Origin: Limnohabitans_A sp048020265
GTDB taxonomy: Bacteria > Pseudomonadota > Gammaproteobacteria > Burkholderiales > Burkholderiaceae_C
Direction of reading: 5' to 3'
NCBI RefSeq assembly: GCF_048020265.1
Contig: NZ_CP171843.1
Coordinates: forward strand, 310,001-374,000
DNA: 64,000 nt
The position numbers were made by a program, and so were the translations under genes. Of this stretch, positions 17,035 to 23,813 are shown in pieces (position 1 is the stretch's first letter; every line of letters begins with the position of its first letter). The notes beneath the pieces were generated by a model, which worked only from the letters and a program-made list of their open reading frames with translations, did no database searches and was not told the DNA's origin.

Positions 17035-18216
17035 ATGTTCGCCGAGTCATTGGATTTGCCCGTGGGTTCAAGCCAGCCATGGGCCAGCTTGTCGGCGCTG
17101 GCCTGTGACCCGGCGCAAACTCGGGGCCGACGGTTTGCTGAAGCTCCAGCGCCCACGCGCAACGCTTTTCAGCGGGACCGTGACCGCATCGTGCACTCCA
17201 CCGCGTTCCGGCGGCTGGTCTACAAGACGCAGGTGTTCTTGAACCACGAGGGCGATCTGTTCCGCACGCGGCTCACGCACTCGCTCGAAGTCGCGCAGCT
17301 GGGCCGCTCCATCGCCCGCGCCCTGGGGCTCAACGAAGATTTGGTCGAAGCTGTGGCGCTGGCGCACGACCTGGGCCACACGCCTTTTGGGCATGCGGGG
17401 CAAGACGCGCTGAATGAATGCATGGCCGAGCACGGCGGTTTTGAACACAACCTGCAAAGCCTGCGTGTGGTCGACCAACTCGAAGAGCGCTACCCCGCGT
17501 TTGACGGCCTGAACCTGAGCTTTGAAACCCGCGAGGGCGTGCTCAAGCATTGCTCCCGGGCCAATGCCGAGCGTCTGGAGCAGGCTGAGCCCGGTGGTGT
17601 CGGGCGGCGCTTCATCGACCGCACCCAGCCCAGCCTGGAGGCACAACTTTGCAACCTGGCCGACGCCATCGCCTACAACGCGCACGACATCGACGACGGC
17701 GTGCGCTCCGGGCTGATCAGCATCGAACAGCTGCTGCAGGTGGAACTGTTTGCGCACTACCACCAGCAGACCTTGGCCGAGCACCCGGGTTTGTCGGAAA
17801 AGCCGCGCCGCGTTTTGTACGAAACCATCCGCCGCATGCTGAGTGACCAGGTGTACGACGTGATCGACACCACCCGCCAGGCTGTGTTTCAGGCGGGTGT
17901 TGCTTCGTTGGAAGAGGCCCGCCAGGCCGGACCACTGGTGGCGTTCAGCCCGGGCATGAAGGCCCGCAGCGGCGAGCTCAAAAAGTTTTTGTTTGCGCAG
18001 CTCTACCGCCACCCGCAGGTCATGCACACCACCGGGCAGGCACAGCAGGTGGTGCGCGAGTTGTTTGCGGCTTATGTGGCTCAGCCTTCCGAAATGTCCG
18101 CCGACTTCGCGGCCAGTGCCGACCTGCACCGCTCGGTGGCCGACTACATCGCCGGCATGACCGACCGCTTCGCCCTGCGCGAGTACGAACGCCTGACGGG
18201 GCTCAAGCTGTTGTGA
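17035..18216 (+). CDS. dgt: Deoxyguanosinetriphosphate triphosphohydrolase-like protein
   Basis: HD-domain dNTP triphosphohydrolase of 393 aa that removes triphosphate from dGTP or other dNTPs, controlling nucleotide pools. HD-domain metal ligands are visible: H82 in RLTHSLEV, H111-D112 in AHDLGHTPFGHAG, and a later Asp in NLADAIAYNAHDIDDG. The length and the GRRFAE...RNAFQRDRDRI opening match the short dGTPase-like family. Only 3 bases separate it from aroB, and its stop overlaps the next start (GTGA). Confidence 0.9.
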   Translation: MFAESLDLPVGSSQPWASLSALACDPAQTRGRRFAEAPAPTRNAFQRDRDRIVHSTAFRRLVYKTQVFLNHEGDLFRTRLTHSLEVAQLGRSIARALGLNEDLVEAVALAHDLGHTPFGHAGQDALNECMAEHGGFEHNLQSLRVVDQLEERYPAFDGLNLSFETREGVLKHCSRANAERLEQAEPGGVGRRFIDRTQPSLEAQLCNLADAIAYNAHDIDDGVRSGLISIEQLLQVELFAHYHQQTLAEHPGLSEKPRRVLYETIRRMLSDQVYDVIDTTRQAVFQAGVASLEEARQAGPLVAFSPGMKARSGELKKFLFAQLYRHPQVMHTTGQAQQVVRELFAAYVAQPSEMSADFAASADLHRSVADYIAGMTDRFALREYERLTGLKLL

Positions 18217-19412
18217 GCGTGGTGCCCGCGCATCGCACCGCCTGGCTCGTCGTCTTCGCTGGCGGCGTGGCGGCCTTGCAGGTGGGTAAGCTGCCGCCCG
18301 CCTTGCCCGCGCTGCAGGCCGAGCTGGGTCTGACGCTGCTGCAGTCCGGTTTCCTTTTGTCCATGGTGCAGCTGGCTGGTTTGAGTCTGGCCGTGTTCAT
18401 GGGCTTGTGGGCCGATGGCATGGGTCTCAAACGCAGCATGGTGCGCGGCCTGTGTCTGCTGGCGCTGGCCAGCGGTTTGGGTGGGTTCGCCACCTCGGTC
18501 ACTGCGTTGCTGTTGCTGCGGGCCATCGAAGGCCTGGGTTTTTTGCTGGTGGCTTTGCCCGCGCCCGCTTTGATTCGTCGCCTGGTGCTGCCCGCGCAGC
18601 TGCCCGGCATGCTGGGCGTGTGGGGCGCGTACATGCCCACCGGTACGGCGCTGGCTTTGCTGGCCGGACCGCTGTTCATTCCGGTCTGGGGCTGGGGCGC
18701 TTGGTGGTGGCTGTTTGCCGCCGTGTCGCTGGCCATGGCCGCGTGGCTGTGGCGCAGCGTGCCCGCCGACCCCGTGGCCCACACAACCGCCGCTGGGCAA
18801 GGTGCCTGGCAGCGCCTGCGCCGCACCTTGAGCGCCCGTGGCCCCTGGCTGGTGGCACTCACCTTTGGCATGTATTCGGGACAGTGGCTGGCGGTGGTGG
18901 GTTTCTTGCCGTCCATTTACGCCGCCGCTGGTGTCGGCGGTGCGCTGCTGGGCGTGCTCACGGCCTTGGCAGCGGCCGTCAACATTGCGGGCAACATGGC
19001 CTCGGGCCGCTTGCTGCAGCGCGGCTGGGCACCCCGCAGCACGCTGTGGCTGGGCTTTGGCGCCATGGCGCTGGGCAGCACCGTGGCCTTTGCGCCCTTC
19101 ACTGAAAGCCTGCCTTGGCTGCGTTTTGCCGGGGTGTTGCTGTTCTCCGGGATGGGCGGGTTGGTGCCGGGCACCTTGTTCAGCCTGGCCGTGCGCCTGG
19201 CCCCGGGTGAGCAACAAGTGGCCACCACCGTGGGCTGGGTGCAGCAGCTCTCGGCCCTGGGCCAGTTCGTTGGGCCCCCCGTGGTGGCGGCCGTGGCCGC
19301 GCGTGCAGGCTGGCAGCTCACGCCGCTGGTCACGGTGGGGTGTTGTGTGGTGGGGGCGGGGTTGGCTTGGGCAGCTGGGCGCTTGCCGCCACAGGCACAA
19401 TCTCGCCCATGA
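18213..19412 (+). CDS. Major facilitator superfamily transporter
   Basis: Twelve-helix MFS permease (399 aa) resembling the CynX/NimT-type subgroup. Twelve hydrophobic segments can be counted, with the loop 2-3 signature degenerate (MGLWADGMGLKRSM). The GTG start at 18213 overlaps the dgt stop. The substrate cannot be predicted. It ends overlapping the DUF1415 gene, so dgt, transporter, DUF1415 and the methyltransferase gene form one tightly coupled unit. Confidence 0.8.
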   Translation: MSVVPAHRTAWLVVFAGGVAALQVGKLPPALPALQAELGLTLLQSGFLLSMVQLAGLSLAVFMGLWADGMGLKRSMVRGLCLLALASGLGGFATSVTALLLLRAIEGLGFLLVALPAPALIRRLVLPAQLPGMLGVWGAYMPTGTALALLAGPLFIPVWGWGAWWWLFAAVSLAMAAWLWRSVPADPVAHTTAAGQGAWQRLRRTLSARGPWLVALTFGMYSGQWLAVVGFLPSIYAAAGVGGALLGVLTALAAAVNIAGNMASGRLLQRGWAPRSTLWLGFGAMALGSTVAFAPFTESLPWLRFAGVLLFSGMGGLVPGTLFSLAVRLAPGEQQVATTVGWVQQLSALGQFVGPPVVAAVAARAGWQLTPLVTVGCCVVGAGLAWAAGRLPPQAQSRP

Positions 19413-19963
19413 CTGACATGAATATCCCCGAAATCGCCGACACCGTGCGCTGGCTCGAGCGCGCCGTGATCGGCCTGAACCTTTGCCCTTTTGCAAAAGC
19501 CCCCCACGTCAAGGGCCAGATCCATTACGTGGTGAGCGAAGCCAAAGGCCTGGAAGGCTTACGCGACGAACTGATTGAGCAGTTGCAGGCGCTGGCCGCC
19601 ATGCCTGCCGAAGAGCGCGAGACCGTGCTCTTGATCGTGCCGCAGATGCTGCAAGATTTTCTGGAATTCAACGATTTTCTGGACGAGGCCGATGCCGTTC
19701 TGCAAGAGCTCGACATGGAAGGCGTGTTTCAGGTGGCGAGTTTTCACCCGCAGTTCCAGTTTGCCGACACCGAGCCGGAGGACGTCGGCAATTTCACCAA
19801 CCGCTCGCCTTACCCCACGCTGCACCTGCTGCGTGAGGAAAGCATCGATCGGGCGGTGGAGGCGTTCCCAGAAGCCGAGATGATTTACGAAACCAACATC
19901 GAGACCATGGAAAAGTTGGGCGTTGAAGGCTGGAAAAAGCTGGATGTGGGCCCTACCCCATGA
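19409..19963 (+). CDS. DUF1415 family protein
   Basis: Cytoplasmic protein of 184 aa with no established function. The family opening is clear: a short helix, then GLNLCPFAKAP with a conserved Cys, and later FHPQFQFADTEPEDVGNFTNRSPYPTLH. No signal peptide or membrane segment is present. The ATG at 19409 overlaps the MFS stop, and its own stop overlaps the following methyltransferase gene by four bases. Confidence 0.85.
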   Translation: MTDMNIPEIADTVRWLERAVIGLNLCPFAKAPHVKGQIHYVVSEAKGLEGLRDELIEQLQALAAMPAEERETVLLIVPQMLQDFLEFNDFLDEADAVLQELDMEGVFQVASFHPQFQFADTEPEDVGNFTNRSPYPTLHLLREESIDRAVEAFPEAEMIYETNIETMEKLGVEGWKKLDVGPTP

Positions 19964-20820
19964 AAAAGCAAAAGGCCATCGACAACGCCGCATCGCAACT
20001 GCCGCCCGAAGTGCGCCCCGGCCAGTCGGTTGAGTTGCTCAAGCAGTTGCACATCCTCACGCGCGAGGGCAAGCTCAACCAGGACTCGCGGCGCAAACTC
20101 AAGCAGGTCTACCACCTGTTTCAGTTCATTGAAAAGTTGTTGCTGGAATTGCCTACCAGCGACAGTGGCCCCACCTTGGCCGACCACGGCGCGGGCAAGT
20201 CGTATCTGGGCTTCATCATTTACGACCTGTTTTTCAAGGCGCTTGGCCAGGGCACGATCTACGGCATTGAAACGCGCAGCGAGCTGGTGGAGTCGTCCAA
20301 AGCGTTGGCCCAGAAGCTGGGATTTGAGCGCATGCGCTTTTTGAACGTGAGCGTGGCCGAATCGACCCAAAGCAGCGAGCTGCCCGAGCAGATCGACGTG
20401 GTGACTGCCCTGCACGCCTGCGACACGGCCACCGACGACGCCATCGCCTTCGGCCTGCAAAAGAAAGCCAGATACATGGTGCTGGTGCCTTGCTGCCAGG
20501 CCGAGCTGGCCCGGGCGCTCAACCAGAACAAGGCGATCAATCTGCAGCGCACCCCGCTGGCCGAGCTCTGGCGTCACCCCCTGCACACCCGCGAACTGGG
20601 CAGTCAACTCACCAACGTGCTGCGCTGCCTGTACCTGGAGTCACAGGGCTACCAGGTCACGGTGACCGAGCTGGTGGGCTGGGAACACTCCATGAAAAAC
20701 GAGCTGATTCTGGCCAAGTACACCGGTCAGAAAAAACGCGCCTCAGCCGAGCGCCTGCTGGCGCTGCTGGCTGAGTTCGGGTTACAAAGTCTCGCTGTTA
20801 GGCGTTTTCCGAGCGTCTGA
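19960..20820 (+). CDS. SAM-dependent methyltransferase, METTL25/GSTCD-like
   Basis: Protein of 286 aa with a class I methyltransferase fold. The glycine-rich motif I is LADHGAGKSYLGF (about residues 72-84), the acidic end of strand 2 is YGIETR, and ALHACDTATDDAI and LVPCCQAE follow. The HACD and PCC elements recall the Methyltransf_32 group that includes GSTCD and METTL25. The substrate is unknown. It is the last gene of the dgt-containing unit; the broken lipoprotein remnant follows on the other strand. Confidence 0.7.
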   Translation: MKKQKAIDNAASQLPPEVRPGQSVELLKQLHILTREGKLNQDSRRKLKQVYHLFQFIEKLLLELPTSDSGPTLADHGAGKSYLGFIIYDLFFKALGQGTIYGIETRSELVESSKALAQKLGFERMRFLNVSVAESTQSSELPEQIDVVTALHACDTATDDAIAFGLQKKARYMVLVPCCQAELARALNQNKAINLQRTPLAELWRHPLHTRELGSQLTNVLRCLYLESQGYQVTVTELVGWEHSMKNELILAKYTGQKKRASAERLLALLAEFGLQSLAVRRFPSV

Positions 20821-20885
20821 GTTGGCGTGAGGAAATTAGGCCGAAAATGGCTCTGTAATTAATTTGTCCTAGGTGCGCGGTTGCC

Positions 20886-21265
20886 TCATTCGACACCTTG
20901 TGTACCAAGCCTGACTTTTTTGACAATTTCCTGGTTGTTACGCAGTATGGTGAAGTCAACATCTTGGCCCGATTTACCAGAGGTGGCGTATTGCAGAGTT
21001 TGCGAGTCATGTACAAATGTGCCATCAATTTTTGAAATCACATCATTTCGCAAAATATCCGCGTGAAACGCTGGACCATCACGAACGACAGCTGTCACAA
21101 GAATGCCTTTGTTTGTGCCGATTTTTTGGACGATATCAGGTGTTAGAGATTTGTAATGAATCCCCACAACACCTGTTTTTACCTTAACCCAATATGCGGC
21201 CATTTGGTCAGATCTATGCACGGTGTATGGAACCATGCTTGTCTGAGATCCATAAATGGTGGTTG
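20886..21265 (-). pseudogene. 3' part of a PDZ-domain lipoprotein gene interrupted by an IS
   Basis: This open fragment begins at the IS junction with TTIYGSQTSMVPYTVHRSDQ and continues into a PDZ-like domain (VVGIHYKSL..., NKGILVTAVVRDGPAFHADILRNDVISKIDG). The signal-peptide half of the same protein lies on the far side of the IS (22588-22911). Together they match a proteobacterial family of lipoproteins with a Thr/Tyr/Gly-rich linker and a C-terminal PDZ domain. Most of the linker is missing. An internal ATG at 21236 could allow expression of the PDZ part alone, without export. The region is visibly more A+T-rich than neighbouring genes. Confidence 0.82.
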
Positions 21266-21291
21266 TGAATCGCCCCGGGTTTCGTGGAGGC
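21266..21291 (+). repeat. IS3-family terminal inverted repeat, left
   Basis: Starts TGAATCGCCCCGGGTTT and matches the reverse complement of 22562-22587 with two mismatches over 26 bases. Confidence 0.9.
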
Positions 21292-21299
21292 CAGTTGGT

Positions 21300-22253
21300 T
21301 TAAGTTGAGACCTCGGTCTCGTGCTTCCCGGCTAGCTGCCGGTAGTAGTTCACCTCAGCTTCAGCCGGTGGAATATACCCAATCGAGCTCAGCAGTCGGT
21401 GGTGGTTGAACCAAGCCACCCATTCCAGGGTTGCCAGTTCCAGTGCCTCCTTGGTTTTCCAGGGTGCACGGCGGTGTATCAATTCGGCCTTGTACAGCCC
21501 ATTGATCGTCTCGGCCAGCGCGTTGTCGTAGCTGTCGCCACGGCTGCCCACCGATGGCTCTATCCCAGCTTGGGCCAGGCGTTCGGTGTAGAGAATGGAA
21601 ACATATTGAGACCCCCTGTCCGAGTGATGTATCAATGCATCTGAGCGTTCAGGTTGTCTGTCGAACAAGGCTTGCTCCAGGGCATCCAACACAAAGTCAG
21701 TACGCATCGAACTGCTCACCCGCCAGCCCACGATGCGCCGTGCAAACACGTCGATCACAAAGGCCACGTATTGCCAGCCCTGCCAGGTGCTGACATAGGT
21801 GAAGTCCGACACCCACAGTTGGTTTGGACGCTCTGCTTTGAACTGGCGATTGACCCGGTCCAGCGGGCATGGCGCGGCTTTGTCCGAGACGGTGGTTTGC
21901 ACGACCTTGCCCCGGCGAACGCCGTGCAATCCCATGCGCTTCATGAGCCGCTCGACCGTGCAGCGCGCCACCTTGGTTCCTTCACGATTCATCTGGTGCC
22001 AGACCTTGTCTGCGCCGTAGACCTGCATATTGGCCTGCCAGACGGCTTGGATTTGCGGGATCAGGGCTTCATCGCGTTTGGTCCGGGCGCAAAGCAGCTC
22101 GGGCTTGCGTTGGCGGGCAGCATGGCACCTGTAGCCAGAAGGGGCGATTTGCAGCACGTTGCAAATCGGCTCGACCCCGTAGGCGTGACGGTTTTGATCA
22201 ACAAAGTCCCTTAAGACTTGAGTCGGCGGTCGAGCTCCGCCTGGGCAAAAAAA
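21300..22253 (-). CDS. IS3-family transposase OrfB (frameshift product)
   Basis: DDE integrase-core transposase. An N-terminal HTH_21-like region contains DFVDQNRHAYGVEPIC and YGADKVWHQMNREG, followed by an rve domain with the catalytic triad in SDFTYVS, HHSDRGSQY and ALAETINGLYKAEL. Homology extends upstream of any ATG, through the end of orfA in the -1 frame, so OrfB is expected as an OrfAB fusion made by -1 frameshifting at a run of seven T (22253-22247 on this strand). The coordinates start at that run; the stop is at 21300. A GTG at 22157 would give a 285-aa stand-alone product. Confidence 0.88.
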   Translation of the reverse strand, partial: FFCPGGARPPTQVLRDFVDQNRHAYGVEPICNVLQIAPSGYRCHAARQRKPELLCARTKRDEALIPQIQAVWQANMQVYGADKVWHQMNREGTKVARCTVERLMKRMGLHGVRRGKVVQTTVSDKAAPCPLDRVNRQFKAERPNQLWVSDFTYVSTWQGWQYVAFVIDVFARRIVGWRVSSSMRTDFVLDALEQALFDRQPERSDALIHHSDRGSQYVSILYTERLAQAGIEPSVGSRGDSYDNALAETINGLYKAELIHRRAPWKTKEALELATLEWVAWFNHHRLLSSIGYIPPAEAEVNYYRQLAGKHETEVST

Positions 22254-22537
22254 GCGCTCGCCAGTTTGAGGATTTCGTTGGCTTTGCGCAGTTCCTTGAC
22301 TTCGCGTTCGAGGTCTTTGATGCGGGCGCGCTCATCAGAGCTGACGCCATCGCGCATGCCTTCGTCAACCTCGTGCTGGCGAACCCAGTCGTTGAGGGTT
22401 TGCGGCACACACCCGATCTTGGGGGCAATGGACTCAATGGTGGCCCAAAGGGATGGGTACTCGCCACGGTGCTCGAGCACCATGCGGACAGCGCGTTCGC
22501 GCACTTCGGGTGAAAAACGGTTCGATTTCTTGCTCAT
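22211..22537 (-). CDS. IS3-family transposase OrfA
   Basis: DNA-binding protein of 108 aa with an N-terminal helix-turn-helix (RFSPEVRERAVRMV ... IAPKIGCVPQTLNDWVRQ) and a C-terminal leucine-zipper-like helix (IKDLEREVKELRKANEILKLA), as usual for IS3-family OrfA. It ends with FFAQAELDRRLKS. The Phe-Phe codons lie in the T7 run where the -1 shift into OrfB is expected. Confidence 0.93.
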   Translation of the reverse strand: MSKKSNRFSPEVRERAVRMVLEHRGEYPSLWATIESIAPKIGCVPQTLNDWVRQHEVDEGMRDGVSSDERARIKDLEREVKELRKANEILKLASAFFAQAELDRRLKS

Positions 22538-22561
22538 GGCTCCATCTTCTCAAAGTGTGGA

Positions 22562-22587
22562 GCCTCCTCAAAACCCGGGGCGATTCA
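22562..22587 (-). repeat. IS3-family terminal inverted repeat, right
   Basis: The reverse complement starts TGAATCGCCCCGGGTTT. Its outermost TGA forms an in-frame stop codon for the interrupted lipoprotein gene. Confidence 0.9.
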
Positions 22588-22911
22588 AGATGCCATGACT
22601 TTTTTCCCTTGAGCAAGTGCACCGCGATCATTTGCTTCCGGCCCATTGAATGTGCTGTACCCGATCAGTGCGTAACCGTCTTCCAGCATCTTTATGGCAT
22701 CAGTTTCAGGGTTGCTACCGCGTAGCATGCGAGGCTCGCTACTCAGAATGACTCGTGGATTTTTTGTTAAGTCGCCTAAGTTGTTGTCGTGGTAGTACTG
22801 TGAGTAAGGGGAGGCGCATCCAACTAGCAATATGGTTCCAATAGTGGTGACCCATGTGATAACTCTTTTCGTTTTGGCTCCTGAAATAATTAGTTGAAAT
22901 AATAAAGCCAT
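22588..22911 (-). pseudogene. 5' part of the interrupted PDZ-domain lipoprotein gene
   Basis: Encodes a signal peptide and lipobox LLVGC (Cys32) followed by SPYSQYYHDNNLGDLTKNPRV, a short Asp-containing motif, and EDGYALIGYSTFNGP. After 108 codons the frame meets the TGA at the IS end. The domain after the lipobox resembles the N-terminal part of lipoproteins that carry a C-terminal PDZ domain, and the PDZ part is found at 20886-21265. A shorter start within the signal peptide is possible. A REP-like repeat begins 11 bases upstream of the ATG. Confidence 0.82.
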
Positions 22912-22921
22912 AACTGCAAAA

Positions 22922-22946
22922 TTAATCGGGGTCAGATCCCAATTAA
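22922..22946 (+). repeat. REP-like near-palindrome, left of tyrosine transposase
   Basis: A 25-base element centred on GGGGTCAGATCCC with A+T arms (TTAAT/AATTAA). It is the reverse complement of 23722-23746 with one mismatch. Confidence 0.85.
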
Positions 22947-22973
22947 ACTGTGGGCCTCATTCAGGAAGTTCCC

Positions 22974-23681
22974 ATGGCCCGCCAACCCCGCCTCACTGTT
23001 GCTGCTTATCCGCACCATGTCATCCAGCGCGGCAATGACCGCCAGGCCATCGTGCGCGACGATGCGGACCGCGAGCGTTTGCTGGCGCTGTGGCATGAGC
23101 ATGCGCAAACTTTCAAGGTCGCTGTGCATGCGTACGTGATCATGGACAACCATTTCCATCTGCTGGTCACACCCGAAACCGACACGGGTCTGCCACAGAT
23201 GATGCAGGCCGTCGGCCGGGCCTATGTGCGCTATTTCAATCTGCGGCACCAGCGCACCGGTACGCTGTGGGAAGGCCGCTACCGCAGCAACCTCATTGAG
23301 AGTGAGCGCTATCTTTTGGCATGCATGGTCTACATCGACCTGAACCCGGTGCGGGCGGGCATGGTGGGACAGCCTGCGGATTACAAATGGTCCAGTCACA
23401 GGCACTGTATTGGGCAGGGCAGCGACAAGTTGGTGACGACGCATGCCCTGTTTTGGGGCTTGGGCAATACCCCGTTTGCGCGCGAGGCCGCTTATGTCGA
23501 GTTGGTGCAGGCCGGTCTGGCGCAGTCAGACAAAGAGCAGTTGACTCAAAGCGCCTTGTCAGGATGGGCGTTGGGTTCAGCCAATTTTGTCCAGGCATTG
23601 CAGCAGTCCACGAATCGCCGACTGCAGCCGGGAAAGGCTGGGCGGCCTTTCAAGAAAACCGTCGAATCTGCATCCGATTGA
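22974..23681 (+). CDS. REP-associated tyrosine transposase (Y1-type, RAYT)
   Basis: HUH-superfamily single-strand DNA transposase/nuclease of 235 aa. The opening MARQPRLTVAAYPHHVIQRGN is typical. The HUH pair is H60 and H62 in MDNHFHLLV, and the catalytic tyrosine lies in the RAYVRYFNLRHQRTGTLWEGRY segment (Y84 or Y87). A C-terminal extension ends GRPFKKTVES. TCAGGAAG precedes the ATG at 22974; a GTG at 22950 is the alternative. It is bracketed by inverted REP-like repeats, as expected for a gene that mobilises or maintains such repeats. Confidence 0.92.
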   Translation: MARQPRLTVAAYPHHVIQRGNDRQAIVRDDADRERLLALWHEHAQTFKVAVHAYVIMDNHFHLLVTPETDTGLPQMMQAVGRAYVRYFNLRHQRTGTLWEGRYRSNLIESERYLLACMVYIDLNPVRAGMVGQPADYKWSSHRHCIGQGSDKLVTTHALFWGLGNTPFAREAAYVELVQAGLAQSDKEQLTQSALSGWALGSANFVQALQQSTNRRLQPGKAGRPFKKTVESASD

Positions 23682-23697
23682 ATCTGTCCCCAATTAT
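23680..23697 (+). repeat. Partial third copy of the REP-like repeat
   Basis: GAATCTGTCCCCAATTAT resembles the right half of the 23722-23746 repeat (GATCTGACCCCAATTAA). It overlaps the transposase stop codon. Confidence 0.6.
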
Positions 23698-23721
23698 TTC
23701 GAAACTAAGTCAAAAGCCAAA

Positions 23722-23746
23722 TTAATTGGGATCTGACCCCAATTAA
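23722..23746 (-). repeat. REP-like near-palindrome, right of tyrosine transposase
   Basis: A 25-base element, an inverted copy of 22922-22946 with one mismatch. It can itself fold (TTAATTGGG against CCCAATTAA). It lies just upstream of the predicted gltB promoter. Confidence 0.85.
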
Positions 23747-23751
23747 AAAGT

Positions 23752-23780
23752 TTGGCACGGTTGCTGCAGTGCACTACACT
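23752..23780 (+). promoter_or_regulatory. Sigma-70 type promoter for gltBD
   Basis: TTGGCA (23752-23757) and TACACT (23775-23780) are exactly 17 bases apart. This gives a leader of about 27 bases before the gltB ATG at 23814, with AGGAG about 6 bases before that ATG. Confidence 0.65.
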
Positions 23781-23813
23781 CTTCGATCTGCGTGAAAACC
23801 CTTAGGAGCGCCC

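Larger units (their letters stand above)
21266..22587 (-). mobile_element. Complete IS3-family insertion sequence (about 1.32 kb)
   Basis: The element is bounded by imperfect terminal inverted repeats of 26 bases beginning TGAATCGCCCCGGG and carries overlapping orfA and orfB read leftwards. Both repeats and both reading frames are intact, so it is potentially active. No 3-5 base target duplication is seen: the flanks are TTG on the left and AGA on the right. It interrupts a PDZ-domain lipoprotein gene. Confidence 0.93.

Noticed and set aside
22922..23746. CRISPR-like reading of the repeated GGGGTCAGATCCC elements
   Set aside because: Only two full copies in inverted orientation and one partial copy, bracketing a transposase gene; there is no regular spacing and there are no cas genes.
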